Assembly (NCBI GenBank): GCA_029817715.1
Contig: JARUPY010000607.1
Coordinates: 3,286,001-3,350,000, forward strand
DNA length: 64,000 nt
Reading direction: 5' to 3'
From: Melastoma dodecandrum
Taxonomy: Eukaryota; Streptophyta; Magnoliopsida; Myrtales; Melastomataceae
The notes under the pieces were generated by a model, which saw only the letters and a list, made by a program, of their open reading frames with translations, was not told where the DNA came from and did no database searches. Positions 33,643 to 47,484 of the stretch are shown here, in pieces. The position numbers and the translations under genes were made by a program. Numbering within the stretch: position 1 is the stretch's first letter; each line of letters starts with the position of its first letter.

Positions 33643-36600
33643 ATGGAGAATCCTCGCGGCTGCGGCGACCTGAGGACCCCTCGACGCGCTGCAGTATTCG
33701 CCGCCTTCTTTCTGGTACTCTGTTTGTTTTCTTGGCCTGGTATTTGTTTGTTGGTGATTCCGTGTCATGGCGGAAGTTCTTCTTCGTCTTAGTGGAACGT
33801 AATAGGTTAATCTGTTGCCTGGCGGTTTTATTTGTGCCACGAGGATGGATGATTTGCGTGTCGCGAATTTTAGAGAGGGGTAGCGAAGTTCGGCTCGACT
33901 GACTCGTGAAATCTTTTGCTCATCAGTTTCTGGCAGTAGGGACGCTCGGGTCGCCTATCAAGAATCGGAAGAGCGGGGGCTCGTCGGCGTTCTCGCTGTT
34001 TAACCTCAAGGAGAAGAGTCGGTTTTGGAGCGACTCGGTTTTACTTGGCAGAAGTGAGTGTCTCAGTTTGTTGTTGGCCATGGTTGTGTGTTAATTGTGG
34101 ATTTTCACCGTAACGGGAGGCTTTTTGTGCTTGTCTCCAGATTTTGATGATTTGAAGGCTTTTAGTCCTGGCAAGTGGGCTGCTTACAATTATTCCAAAG
34201 CAGGTTCACAGTCATATTTTAACCCACGTTTCTGTTCCTTTTTTTGTTCAGATGCTGAAGCTTGAATCCCTAACGAGACTTGAACCTTTTATATTATTAT
34301 TTTTTTGTCTTGATGTTATCCTGATTCTGCAGTAGAAGCTCACATAAGCATGACTTTTACTTGTCTCTAGTTGAAATTAGGTACTACACATTGAGCTGGG
34401 GGAGAATTAGTTTCAACATGTGAAGGACAATTTTGAATTGTGACTGCTAAAATATACATTTTTTATTTTATCAATTTGTTTCCCATAAAATATGTGTACC
34501 ATTTTATTGTTTGTGTTTTTTCCTGTCAAATATGATATCTTGAACATCACAGTTGAAAGTAAAGTAGTTGGTTCAATGCTTTGTGGACTCTGTAACTCAA
34601 CCCATTTACTTGTAATTTTTGTACTTTGTGCTCAAGAGTAATATGATACAATTGTCTGTGCCATACTGAGGGATAATTCATATGGCTACACTGAAACTAA
34701 GATTAGTGTTGCAACTAGCTTATATATGAGGGAAGAATTGGATGTTTTGAACATATTCCGGTGGACTAACGTGCAATTGCTACAGTTCCATTGTGATAAT
34801 TTTTTGTTTGAGGATGGAAATGTGATGATGAAGCTTTACCCTCTTTTTGTCAATACATACTCTTGACATGCAAGAGATAATGACTAACGTCTAGAAATGT
34901 CTAACTTCGGTTGGATCCTACCATAGTTTCATCTATTCCCTCTAACATAACTTTTTTATATATTTCTACTGCAAAAATTTCAAAAATAGGCCTGAAAATA
35001 TATAAAAAGAAGTTTAGTAAAATAGGACAGAGACAAAACTAATTCATTAATTAAACACCTGGTGTCGTCTTTTCGAAAAACTACACCATTAATTGTAGGG
35101 GTCGCGTCATCTTTTGAAAAGATGACACCACTTATTATAGGGTGTGTTGCCTTTTCAAACGACAACATTTAAACAAAAAGACGACACCATGTGTCTAAAT
35201 TATAAATTAATTTCACGATCCCCTTTTTACTTAAATATATATTTTGCGAGACTATTTCGGCACTTTTCTCTTCCATTGTCAGTGACTATTTACTCATGAG
35301 GTCTCTGTATATATTTTTGTCTTATATAACCTCGTTCAGTTGTATAGTTTCTACATTTGCGACTTATGTCATACTCTTCAGCTAACATTGCAAACTATTT
35401 GGAGCTTCTGGAAGTTGAATTTCTGTATGTTCCTATGCCGGTGAATTTCATATTCATTGGATTTGAAGGGAAAGGAAATGAAGGTGTGGTGTTTCTGATG
35501 AATTCATTTAATTTCATCAGTTCTTGAACATTTTGGTGTTCATAAAATTCCTAAATTCTCAGAATTCAATTTGTATGCGGAAGAACTTGAGCGCTGGTTT
35601 GCGCACATTGATCATGTCTTTGCCCATACACGGGTTCCACAGCTTGCAGAGGTTCAGCCTCCATTTTACAAAGCAATAATGAACAAAGTTCAACAGAATC
35701 ATCTGCCTCTTGTCAGTCACGTCAAATACAAGTAAGGCTTTTTTTCGTTCAAGGGAGTATGCTGTTTGACTTCTAGTAGCCGGTCATTGAATACTATTAA
35801 TTTAATCATGTTTGCAGCTTGTCTGTTCATGCAGTTCTAACCGATGAAAAGGTGTCTTCAGTCTTTGAGCATGCCATAAACACACTGGCTCACAAGGATG
35901 ATGTCTCTGATGGGTAACAATGACATATTTAAAACTCTGGTTTAGCTATTACATAAAGCAATCTTACCCATTTCATTTTATAAACTAAAGAAAACAAAAG
36001 ACGAAATAAACCAGTGGCATATTAATTTGATGTGAGCCTGTGAGCTATAAAGAAACATTTAAAGGGGAGCCTTTGTTCCTTTTGTTCTTTCTTTCTTTCT
36101 TTCTTTTTCTTTGGGGGGGGGGGGGGGGGTTCACATTCTGTGAGGAGTGTAAGTGTCATCCTTTCTCTCGCCATAGGCCTTTATATTGTCATTTCTGCTA
36201 ATTTTGAACAGGGGATCAGATCCTACTCTTTGGCAAGTAGACGTAGATATGATCGATATCCTCTTCTCTAGCTTTATTGACTACCTCCATCTGAAAAATG
36301 CTTGCAATATTTTTGTGCTGAATCCAAAGCTTGACAAGAGATTGGCTAGATATGGATACAGGTGAGTTTTTTTCCCACAAAATCTCTGGTTTCCCTATTT
36401 TTTTGTGTATATCATCTGTTGGTTTGGTTCTTTTTCAAATGGATGAACGACATACCCTAGAAGTTACAATGATAACTCTCTTGTTGTTTTCAGAAGATTT
36501 TGTTTTTATCATCAACTTTTTCATTTATTGACTAGTCATGTTTTAGTGATGAAAATATGTCAATGATAATTTGATGAGCATGTCGCTTTCTTTGGCAAGT

Positions 36601-39600
36601 CTTTACTTTTGCGATGGATGGCCCTTTTTTTCCCAATTTTACTTCACTGGAGTTATGGCGGCTTTTTTTCGGTAGGAATGGAGTTTGATTGATTAGGAAA
36701 AAGTGTTCAGGTACACTATTAAGCATTCGGGTACACCATTAAGGTTCAAAACGTGGTATATCCCCATGCAGTAAATCTATCAGAAAGTCCGGAGGAAACA
36801 AAAGGTGGTAGAGTCCTCTTCTTGATGCCTCACCCTTTTAGCCAGTTTGTCTGTGACTAGATTCTTTCCCCTTGCAATGTGAGTGATGGAGGTTGCCTCA
36901 AAATCAAGTAATAGCAACTTGCAGTTATCCAGAATCGGAGCGATTAGTGAGGGATAGTGGCATTCTCCCATCATGGAGTGGGGTAGAGTTTCTGCATTGG
37001 TTTGGATTGCCAAGGATTGTATCCTTAATTGTTTTTTCTAAGGAGATACCCTTATAGAGGGCCAGGGCTTCAACTATTAGACTAGATTATTCGTGTTTGG
37101 GTATTTTTGCTTAATCCCCAAATCCATGTTCCTCTTTGATCTCTAATCCTACAGATAGTGAATTGTGCTTTGCTGCTACATCGGTGTTTAGGGCATAGTT
37201 GTAAAAGGCGAGCAAGGCGACCGACTAAGGCAAGGGGCGAGGCGGGCAAGCTAAAATCGCCATTCGTGGTCCCCGGGCGAGGCGTGGCACAAAGGCGAGA
37301 GGCGACCAAAAGGCGCTCGCCTTTTGTGCCTTTCTGCAAGGCGAGAGGCGACCTAAAGGCGCGCGCCTCTTGGCCACAGGCGAGGGACTGATTTGAGGGA
37401 CGAATTTGTAACCTAATCGTAAATTTAGGGGGACTGATTTGAATTAAAAAAATATTGTGGTGCTCTGCCTTCGCCTCCATCTCTGCCTTCTCCGCCTCCG
37501 CCTCCATGTCCGTCAGGCTCACATACTATCACTAATCACACTGGTTGGGATTCGTGCATCCTTAGATTGATGCTTCGATTCTTGGTGTTGATTTTTTTTG
37601 TGAGAATGTTTGATAATGAATCCCCTAGAGGTCTGTTTTCCTTGGTCTAATTGGAAGACTGTGATTAAATTTTTAAAGTCTACTCTTGTTATTGTGTTTT
37701 TGGACGTGTCTAATAGTGGAAGTATGTCATCATTTCTTGCAATCTGTTATGAAGTTTTCCCTTTTGCATGATTCTGTTTTGCTATAATCCCATTAATTGC
37801 GATCTTTCGGCTGAAAATCTCATGTTCTTGAATGTGCATCATCTTGTATGAGTCATATTGCCAGCTTACTGTTCTAACTTAGCTCGCTGAATCTAATTCC
37901 CTAGCTGCTAGTCTTTCTTTTTTTGGTAGTGAAGGATTGATAGCATTAGATAAGCGTTCAGGGTTTTAGGTATCTTTCTTACATGTATCGCCTTTATTCA
38001 AAAGGCGAGCGCCTCTCGCCTCTAGCGGGTGAGGCCTTGTCGACTAGCGTCGCCTTTCGCCTTTTACAACTATGGTTTAGGGTGAATGGGAGGTTTTTGG
38101 ATGGTTCCCATTTAACATCTTGACTTTGTTGAGTCCTGCCTATTCGCTAATGGTTGCTTGATGTTCTTTTTGTTTCTTATGGCCTAAAAGAGCCAAAATC
38201 TTTGATACTCTGGCCAGTATGTCTAGGTCTCCCTGTTGTAAAATGTTGTATTATTCCTTTGTATCCATAGGTGTTAGATGGCTTATGTAAAAAGTGTGTT
38301 CCACTGCATACCTTTATGTTTTTCTGATTTTGCGACCTTCGTGTTTAGGTTGCCATGGAGCTACTATTAGACTTGTTGAGTTGAATAGAAAGCTAGGCTT
38401 CTGGTGGGAAAAAGGATGTTATGTAGTTTGTCATAGTGGTTGATCTCGCAAGGTATGTAGCACAAATTCTTGTTCCCATTCGCAGACTGGGGATAATTTG
38501 TCCGTTGTATTGTTCCTAGGAGTAAATCCCTCGTAGGTAGCTATTCCACAAGCAAAGCCATATAAAGGTTTTTTGGTTAGGCAGTATAGGTAACTCCCAA
38601 ATCATGATGTCAAAGGCGTGCCTTGGCACAAAAGCGCAGCGAAGCAAAGCCAAGTCGCCTTAAACCCAAGCAACCAAGCACAGTGAAGAAAGCGTGCCTA
38701 GGGCGCGCGCCTTGGACCAAGGCGCTCTGGGCGCCGAGTGCCGGACGCATTTAAGGCACCTTCTCCACAAAACCCTGCGGGAATCCCCCCTCCACACCCA
38801 AATCTTCACAAAAGAAAACCCGAAACACCCATATGGAGAGAGGGGAGAAGAAAAGAGGAGGCGACGGGTAGGGTTTTACAGAAATGAGGAAGAAAAACAA
38901 GAGGAGGTGGCTAGGGTTTTGAAATGGGCCTGTCATTTAGAATCAACTAGTAAATAGGCCCAACCCAAATATTAAAGCGCGTCTTGTGCCTAGGGCGATT
39001 TTGGGAGATTGCGCCTCGAGTAATCCGCAACACTAGTCTGTAGCCCACTCTTGACCAAAGTAAGAGGGAAATTCATTAGACCCCTAGACAAACTAGAGTA
39101 GGGTTAGCAATCTTCTACCTGACTCAGGGACATTATCATAGGATACACAAGCAAACTAGCTTGGAAACCAACAAGCCATGGGAATTTCCTCATAGCTTCT
39201 ACATACGACACCGGTTGACTAATCCGATGTAAACTTCATATGGATCTGGAAGTTACCTATTCCGTGCTGATAGAAAACGGTTTTGCTGGTCGAATGGGCT
39301 ACCTACGAGTAATTTACTCTTCGCTGGGAACATTACAATTGACAAGCTTTGTGCAGTCTGCGAATGAGAACATGAAGTTGTGCTACATACCTTGTGAGAC
39401 TGTCTGCTGTCACAAACTGCATGGCATCTTTTTCCTCCATAAAAAGCCTACCTTTTTTTTCAACTCAACCGGTCCAACAATATCTCTTTGGCAACCTAAA
39501 CACGAAGGTAGCCAAATCAGAAAGACATAAAAGCATACAATGGAACGTACTTTTCACATCAATCATTAGACACGTATAAATACAGAGGAATAACACAACA

Positions 39601-42600
39601 TTTGACAACAAAGTGGGTTGAAGAACCTATTGTGGTGGCTTTCAATGATTCATTTTTTTGGTGCTGTTGGACATGCATAGGTTCTTCAACCCATGAAATG
39701 GATGTATGTAGTTTTGCTGTTCTACATGGCTAATTAACCAGGCTGAAGGATGTTGTACTCCAAAATTGTTTTAGTTGTTAAATTGTCACTATTGGTACAG
39801 TTCCAGTCTTATTCATTAGAATACAACCCTAAAGTTTGTGTTATGTATTTAATAAATGGAACTATTGGGATACTCTCACCAATGATACACATTTTATATG
39901 AGCATTCTTTGTGCCAACTAAAAAATTCAGAATATGTGCTTGTTTTTTTAGAACTAAGTCACACGACTTGAATTGAATGAATCCTTAATTACAAAAAAAA
40001 AAAAAGAATCAGAATATGTGCATCCTTGTATTTCAAGTGAAACAGGAGTTTCTTTACATCAATTATTTTCCTTTGTGATTGTTTTTCAGGAGAGGTTTAT
40101 CTAAATCAGAGATTGATTTTCTTAGGCAGGTAAGGAGAGTTTTGTATGCATCATAATTTGCTTTGCTTTTCTTGCTAACCTAGTTTTTGAGATGCTTTCA
40201 TTGATATGGAGATGATGCAAACGTAGTTCTCCCATCAAATGCTAATCTTGAAATATGTTTTGTTTCTTTTCTGCTCTTGTTGATTCCTTCTGTTTCTACC
40301 TTCGCAGAACAACAGCTTGCATCAGAAGATTGTTCAGGCCAAAGGATTGCCCAAGATTGTTCTCGGTGAGAGCTAATCCTATTCAAGAATTCCGTATAAT
40401 TTGCTGTTGTTTTCTATTCTGGACAATGTGCTCTTCCAGATTGTAATATATGTCATGCAAATCTTTTACAGACCTAGATAAAATTAAGCGCCCTTTGTAT
40501 GAAAAGCATCCAATGGCAAAATTTGCTTGGACAAAGACTGGAAACACTGATACGGTTAAGTATTTCTTACGTTAAAGCTATTTGCTGCAGTTTGGCTTAT
40601 CATTTAACCTCGAATATCACTTATTTATGTACATAAGGGTGAATTCAAGTCATTTTGTTGACGATGGTATTTTCTTTTTAGTCGTAAAACTACAGAGGAA
40701 AGGAAAATGTAAGACGCATAGCATTTGGCAGCGACAGTAGCTTAAATATATATTGTAATATGACACCATTTTTCAGCTGAAAGTCCTGGTTAATGCAATT
40801 CGCAGTATATCATAACTTGGTGAAAGTTCATGTCGAGATCTCTATTTTGATGAATTTCCAATAATCCACAGCTGCCTAAATGAGCCATCCATTATTGCGC
40901 AGTGGAGAATATTCAATTCACCATCGAGGAGACTTTATTATGTTTCATGGTTTCATTAGCATTAGAGATGCTGTGATCTTTCTTTGGCAGTATCCTGTGT
41001 CTCTGGATTTATATTCATTTTGTCTTCTTTACTGAGGATGGCTGTTATAAGTAGTCTTGCAGGTTGAATGGGTCAATATAATAAAAAATACGATCGATTA
41101 TTTGGAGAAACTGTACCAAGGAAATGACATCGCCGATATAATTGAGAGCAAGGTGCTTCTGGTATGCTCATTTGCTACTTTTGATGGGGCAAGGGGGCCT
41201 TCCTTTTATCAAATTTGTAGTCAGATCTTGTTTATGAATGTTCTAATTATGGACATGCTTTCTTTAATTGCAATATTAGCTATTGAGTAAAGAAGGTGAT
41301 TATATGAAGGCCCTTCTCGAGAAACAGCTTCAACAGGGAAATTTGAGTGGTCTTCACTCTGAGTGTCTCACTGATGCATGGATTGGGAAGGAGAGGTTGA
41401 TTCCCTTCTGCCATCTGTTTCTTTTTCTCCTTGCTTTGAGGGTTTCCTAATCTCACTTGGAACTAGTGCCTGTCAAATATCAGGTGGGCATTTATTGATT
41501 TAAGTGCCGGGCCTTTCTCATGGGGCCCTGCTGTGGGTGGAGAAGGTGTACATACTGGCCTGCCTAATGTGACAAAAACAATTGGTGCTGTTACCGGTAT
41601 TACTGATATTCTGCTCCATTAAGCTTTAAAAATATCTAAAATATAGAGGTTCTGCACTCTACGCTTAAACCGAAGCGTCACTTCACAATATGCTTTGATG
41701 GAGGAAACTAACCCTTTTGGTAAATGGAAATCAAGTGTGCCTAATATGCCTAAACTTGGGGGTAGCTCTTTTAGAGCTGGCATGGTTTCTGTAATACATA
41801 TACTATTTTCTTCATGCTGAAATTGTAAATCGTTTTGCAAGATCTTTGAACCAATATTCAGTTGTTACTGGAAAAAAGTTATCGAATAAAATAATATTAT
41901 CATTAGAGGTTAGGGTGGGTTGCAAAAATTTTGTCGGTGCAACTCATCAAATACTCACATCTGCTTTAGAATGAAATACCAACAATTCAATCAGATCAAA
42001 GGTACATTTTTTTTTTCTGCATGTTGCCTCTCATCTGGCTGTTTTATCCGTTTTCTGGATTTCTCCGCCAGGTGGAGATTTGATTCTTGAAACCTTTGTA
42101 CAAATTTCATCAACAAATATTTTAGTGCTTTGATACCAGCTCGACAGTCCTGTTCTTATTATCTATTATGTATTCTTTTGATATCCAGAATTATCTGAGG
42201 ATGAAGCTGAAGATCGGTTACAGGAAGCAATTCAGGAGAGGTTTTCCATTTTTGGTGATGTAAGCGTTTAAATGCCAGCTATCCACATTTTGGAACTGAA
42301 ATTTCTTATACTTTATTGCAAGTTTTGTGGGATAATTATATGGGGGAAGTAGTGAATTGAAGTATTTTGACTAGCTTTTAGAGTTAAACTATTATTCTTT
42401 TAATCTAGTGGTTTCAGCTACTGGTATGTTTTGGTGGCATCTGAAATGGTTCAAGGCTCACGTATAATATTGGAATAGTGCATGTCTGATTAAGATATGT
42501 TCTGATAGTGCTCCTAAAGTTATCTTTAGTTATGTTTTTATTTGTTTGGTTTGTCTTTGCATTTGTTCAGAAAGATCATCAGGCAATAGATATTCTTCTG

Positions 42601-45600
42601 GCGGAGATAGATATATACGAGCTATTTGCTTTTAAACATTGTAAAGGCAGGAAAGTGAAGCTCGCCCTTTGCGAAGGTATTCCAGTTATTTGGCCATCTT
42701 TATTTCTGTTCAGAAGTTGTTTCCATTGGTTTTAGTTCTAGGTTGAGATGATACTAGATCATCTTGCAGTGGGGGCTTTATGTTCTGACCATGTAACAAT
42801 TGTATATGAGATGAAGTGGCTTTTTGGCCCCTTCTTTTTTGGTAATCTTGTTTTGGTCATGTCTAGAGCTGAGGTGTCGTTGCTATTTGTAATATTCGAG
42901 AGTTTCTTCAGTTCCAGTCCAGTATCTTGAGACACCTAATTCATTGAAATGAATATACTTTTTCTATAATTTCAGAACTTGATGAGAGAATGAGGGACTT
43001 GAAAAGTGAACTGCAATCATTTGAAGGAGAAGAAAATGACGAAGTTAACCAGGGAAAGGCTGTTGATGCTTTGAAACGAATGGAGAGCTGGAATTTATTC
43101 AGCAGTGAACATGAGGTATCTGTTTTTCTCTTGTGCCGCATAACAAGAGGGATTTTTTATTTACATGTCTTTTGTCTAAGGTATGATTTGGAATCTCGCG
43201 AACGTTGAACAAAATGTCAATTGATGTTATCTCTCTTGCAGGATTTCCAAAATTATACGGTTGCTCGTGATACATTTCTTGCTCATTTAGGCACAACGTT
43301 GAAGGGATCTATGAGGCACATAATATCACCTTCCACAGCTGATGGATCATTCCATTACTATGAAAAAGTTTCCTTTCAGCTCTTCTTTGTCACACAGGAG
43401 GTAGTGCATTTGTTCCTTGTAATATACAAAAAGTGCTTAGGATATTGTTCTTGGCTCATTTAACTTATTCTTGACTTGTTAATCAGCCATCGTTTCACGA
43501 TAAATAACGCTCTTTTTCCTTATGATTATTGACCATACACTTCAAATGAAAAGAAAATTTTTAAGACAAATCTTCATTTGCTAATGTGGGATTATTTGGG
43601 AAAAATAACTCCATTCAACTTTTCTTTTGGTTTTAACAGAAAGTTACAAATGCCAAGCAATTGCCAGTGGATCTCACAGCTCTCGAGGAGGGGCTTTCAT
43701 CTCTTATATTACCCTCCCAGACTGTTAAGTTCAGTCAGCACATGTATGCTTCTGCAGTCAGGCTTTTAAGACAACAAATTCTTAAAATCCTTGGACATTA
43801 TTTTCCCTTTGTGGAAAATGTTTTTAGTTGAAAACTTGTGTTATAACTTTGACACCTCGCCTGGGTTTCGACTGACCGTAGCTTATGTAGGTTGCCACTT
43901 TCAGAAGATCCTGCTATAGCAATGGCCTTCTCTGTGGCTCGCAGAGCAGCAGCTGTTCCCTTTTTACTCGTCAATGGAACATATCGGCAATCTGTTCGCT
44001 CCTATATAGATTCCTTCATTCTTCAGTATCAATTGCAGAAACTACATGGTCATAGTTCCCTCAAAGGTCCAATATTTTTCTTCTCTCCTGGATATCATAG
44101 TCTACAGTACACCAACCTGTCGGATGCTTTATTGCTTCTCTATGGTTTTGTGGGCAGTTTCCCCGTCTTGAACTGTAAGATATTTTCAAAACTGAGTCAT
44201 GAAAACTCAATTATCCAGAGTGTTCATGATATTTGTCTGTATATATGAGGGTTTGACTGGAATGTTTTATTCACATACTTCTTTTTTCCAGCTTTGACCT
44301 GACATTGTGCTTTGATTCTTTACAGGAATGCATTCTAATAGCCGGTCAGTGCTGGAAGTTCCCATTTTTTGGTTTTTCAACACAGAGCCTTTGTTTGTTG
44401 ACAAGCATTATCAAGCAAAATCACTCTCCGACATGGTAATTGTAGTTCAGTCGGAGCCCTCATCTTGGGAGAGCTATCTGCAGTGTAATGGGCAGTCACT
44501 TTTGTGGGATTTGAGGTATCTCTATTAGTCACTGATGAGATTTCTCTGGCAGTTTCTAGTGTGACGTAATTGTTGTTTGGATGATATCTTTACCAGTTGC
44601 ATGCAATGCTTGGCTCTTTTTTTGGCTTGAGGTTCACAATACTATTCATTTCTTGTTCATCTCTCCTTTTCTCCAAGCTAGGCTGGTTGAATTAGGTAAT
44701 TTTGACAATGTAGGCAAGATTATTCCGAGGATAGGGCCTTTTGTTCATGCCACTGGAGCATATTTAGATAGAAAGATTATGACTGTTTTGAAATTAAATT
44801 ACCAGGGACAAGTAGTTTAGCATAACCAATGGTTTTAGGGTTGGAATGAAAACATGCCTGAAAGTTTGATTGCTGTTCGTTACAACTGACAACAGTAAGG
44901 CACTGCTCGGGTAGTTGGAGGGGGAGTAGGTTGTTGTTTTATTTGGAGCTTAGTGTTGGCAAGGCATTTCCTGCAATGAGGTCTTAGGAGCACCTTTTGT
45001 TGTGTCCTTAATAATCTAATGATGTACTGAAGTTGTGCAGTCAGTGGTCAGTATTTGAAATCTCAAGTCTCAGCTTGTCCAAACATGCCCCAAGATGATG
45101 TTTCCATTTTCATGATTTTGTTGATTTTCCATGTTAGAAAAGATGGATAACTGCGTCTTCTTGCTCTGTGCTTTTAAGGATGCCAATAAAAGCTGCAGTG
45201 GCAGCAACTGCTGAACATCTTGCGGGCTTAATACCCCATCATATAGTTTACAGCCATGCACATGGTGCTGCAATTGAGGTACTTAGCTTTGAATAAATTA
45301 GTTGCAAGGGACATGAAATCCCATAATTCTGAAGTTCTATATTTAATAATTTACTGCTTGCAGCATGGATAACGATGAAATCTCCATGACTTCTGAATTC
45401 TTTTGATCATCATTTGAAATTTTTAATAACTTAGTCGGTCATGTATTTCCCTATCATTACCTCTTCCTTAAAAAACATAATGGTTGGGTAGTTCTGTTTG
45501 TTAATGTATGATTTGTTTAACATATAGTTTTTATTATTTATTGATGTGGCTAATTTGAATAATATTTACATTACCCAATACTTGTGCTTCCATCTTATCA

Positions 45601-47484
45601 TAGCATTTGTTGGAACCTTGCTTTCATATAATTTTGTTTTATTGGGTACAGAATAAGACAATTACAGTGCTGAAATAGGCCTTCTATTTTTGGATAAGTT
45701 TATTGCCTATTGTCCAGAATTATTTCCTCATCAATTTTCATCAATTTTTTCCTAAAGAGTTATCCAATATTTCCTGTCTGTCCTTAGAAGTTTAATTAAA
45801 CTTGGTTTTCATTATCATAAGTGGTTTTTTCCCCTAACAGGATTGGTTGTGGTCTGTGGGGTGTAACCCATTTTCAGTAACTTCTCAAGGGTGGCGTCTT
45901 TCGCAGTTGCATTCTGATGCAATTGCAAGGAGCTATATCATATCTGGACTTGATGAGTCAATTGAGTTGGTCAATTCAGGAGTTCGTCGCTTGGTTGGTG
46001 AACATACAAGTATCCTTCGCTTCTCACCTTTAATGCTTATTAATATTTGTGCTGTGACAAGTCCATCACAAATACAGCTGGAGAAATTGAAACTTTCTTC
46101 TTTGCTTATTTAAGTTACTTCGTTTTGAAGATTTTGAGTTTGTAATAATACTCTTCAAGATTGTTCCACATTTTGCTACTTAGCTAGCGATGATGCACAT
46201 AATGCTGTATAGTTACTGCGGCTTAGGGGAGAATTGTGATATATGTTTACGTAGCCTTTCATATATGCAATTATTTGCGTCAACATGGATTCATTAGCAT
46301 TGAAAGGTTTTCATAGCTTCAATAATGTGGGTACCTTATTATTCTGATAAAAAATCAATGACGATATCCGTAGGAATACTGTTTATGTGGGATTTTAGCT
46401 GGTTGTTAGTTTCAGAGACATTGATTCCACAAATGTTAGGTTACAAATATTATTTTTGTGTAAAATATTTTGCCGGTTGGCTGTCGATTTTGTCCCAGCA
46501 AGGGAGATACTTGACCAAAAAAACAGCTGAAAAGACGTATGAAGTATTCCGGTCTCATGAGAGGGAGCTAGTAAGCAAATATAACTCGGTCATCAATCTC
46601 TGGAGAAGCGTAAGTTCCTTTATGTGGTCATTCCATCAGAGTGTGGGAGTTTTTGAACTCCTTTTCTGGCAGTATGTGTGGAATGATTGATGAATTAAGG
46701 CTTTACGGTCTTTTTCCAGATCTCAGCAAATTCTGGCGAGCTGCGTTACCTTGACAACTTAAGATTAATGAATACTCTGGAGGCTGAATCTAGAGGGTAA
46801 GATCACTACTTCATCCCCGCTTTCAACTATTGGTTTGTTTCATTGACAATCCTGTGGATGCCTCTGAGATAAACCACGCAGCCCTGGACCTTTTTCCCTC
46901 TTGTTTTACTGTGTCAAGTCTACCGTTCTTTAAAACGTAGTCAGGAGAACTTGATAGTATTTTCCTTGCTTGAAACCAAGTTGAACACGTTTCATTTGGT
47001 AAATTAAAAACATCTCCTAGCAATATTTGACTACATCGAAATGAACTCGAACTGCTCAGGTCTCTTTAGTTTATGGAGGTTCAGATTAGTAAGCAAGTGA
47101 AGTAGCCTGATTATGGTTCCATGTGTGAAACGTCTTCACAATTAGTTGCAAGGGCAAGGTTGCATACAAATAAATCAATCCTCCCTTATCCTCAGTAGTC
47201 AAGTTTTGTGCAATGGGAAATGCCGACATTGAATATAAGATGGATTTGGTATTTTTCCCGTTTCTTTCGTGCTTATTGATAAATGCCGGTGTTGCCTTGA
47301 TGTTATATGTAGGTTTGTCCAACTAGTTAATGCCACCATCGCGGCAATTCATCCGGTCCAATGTGCAAAGCAGAGAAAAGTACAGATCATCTGGGACATG
47401 ACGACGATCCCTGCTTTCCTGGTTTTGGCTGGAGTTCTCTTCATAGTTTTGAAACCGAAAAGGCCGAAACCCAAGATAAATTGA
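33643..47484 (+). CDS. SPOT1: SPOT1-like large secretory-pathway membrane protein (At5g58100 type), 25 exons
   Basis: The Arabidopsis homologue is needed for normal pollen exine; its biochemical role is unknown. Exons: 33643-33739, 33937-34053, 34141-34203, 35382-35483, 35521-35731, 35818-35913, 36212-36361, 40090-40129, 40308-40365, 40472-40554, 41063-41161, 41280-41395, 41484-41596, 42189-42259, 42571-42676, 42976-43115, 43242-43400, 43640-43743, 43891-44066, 44326-44515, 45179-45278, 45841-46009, 46503-46609, 46720-46796, 47313-47484. All phases agree (971 residues, no internal stop). A signal peptide (AVFAAFFLVLCLFSW) opens the protein. Landmarks are SAFSLFNLKEKSRFW, MPVNFIFIGFEGKGNE, WAFIDLSAGPFSWGPAVGGE and VPIFWFFNTEPLFVDKHYQA. 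A single C-terminal helix (IPAFLVLAGVLFIVL) is followed by a basic tail KPKRPKPKIN, so most of the protein should be lumenal. The acceptor of exon 23 is the least certain. Confidence 0.85.
34961..35275. mobile_element. Probable MITE in intron 3 of the SPOT1-like gene
   Basis: Imperfect inverted repeats face each other: GGTGTCGTCTTTT near 35061 against AAAAGACGACACC near 35176, with inverted AT-rich extensions on both sides (a CAAAA/TTTTG-type edge near 34975 and 35250). A second internal hairpin (ATCTTTTGAAAAGAT, 35109-35123) lies in the middle. No target duplication could be fixed. Confidence 0.45.
36113..36129. repeat. G homopolymer after a CTTT microsatellite (intron 6)
   Basis: A (CTTT)n run at about 36084-36112 is followed by 17 consecutive G. 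It lies about 80 bp before the acceptor of exon 7. Confidence 0.9.
36780..38600 (-). mobile_element. LINE remnant (zf-RVT and RNase H region) in intron 7, split by a hAT-type MITE
   Basis: Minus-strand protein traces are typical of plant LINE/RVT pseudogenes. Near 38580-38500 the frame reads WELPILPNQKTFIWLCLWNS, like the zf-RVT segment after the reverse transcriptase. Near 37010-36810 it reads CHYPSLIAPILDNCKLLLLD and FEATSITHIARGKNLVTDKL, the RVT_3 RNase H motif. Order and strand agree with one element, interrupted by the 881-bp insertion at 37194-38074. Many stops and shifts; no activity possible. Confidence 0.65.
37194..38074. mobile_element. hAT-type non-autonomous element, 881 bp, perfect 8-bp target duplication
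   Basis: The termini CATAGTTGTAAAAGGCGA and TCGCCTTTTACAACTATG-type sequence are inverted repeats. The 8-mer GTTTAGGG stands at 37186-37193 and again at 38075-38082. The interior ends are rich in AAGGCGAG/CTCGCC motifs, forming further inverted similarity. No transposase is encoded. It sits inside the LINE remnant, so it is the younger insertion. Confidence 0.88.
38605..39020. mobile_element. Possible second degenerate GC-rich element in intron 7
   Basis: AAAGGCGTGCCTTGGCAC at 38613 and the inverted-type sequence GTGCCTAGGGCG...GCGCCTC near 38987-39017 bracket a G+C-rich stretch with AAGCGC / GCGCCTTGG motifs. This resembles the AAGGCG-rich ends of the neighbouring hAT-type element. The boundaries and class are uncertain. 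Confidence 0.35.
39031..40089. other. Remainder of intron 7
   Basis: AT-rich intron sequence. A hairpin is formed by GGGTTGAAGAACCTAT (39617) and ATAGGTTCTTCAACCC (39678). No further coding trace could be assigned with confidence. The intron ends with TTTTTCAG at 40082-40089. Confidence 0.4.

Noticed and set aside
37082..37522. 146-codon minus-strand frame in intron 7
   Set aside because: It spans the left edge of the hAT-type element with its AAGGCG repeats; alanine/arginine-rich by composition, not a gene.
39240..39530. 96-codon frame in intron 7
   Set aside because: No motif and no in-phase splice sites to exons 7 or 8; exon 7 joins exon 8 in frame without it.
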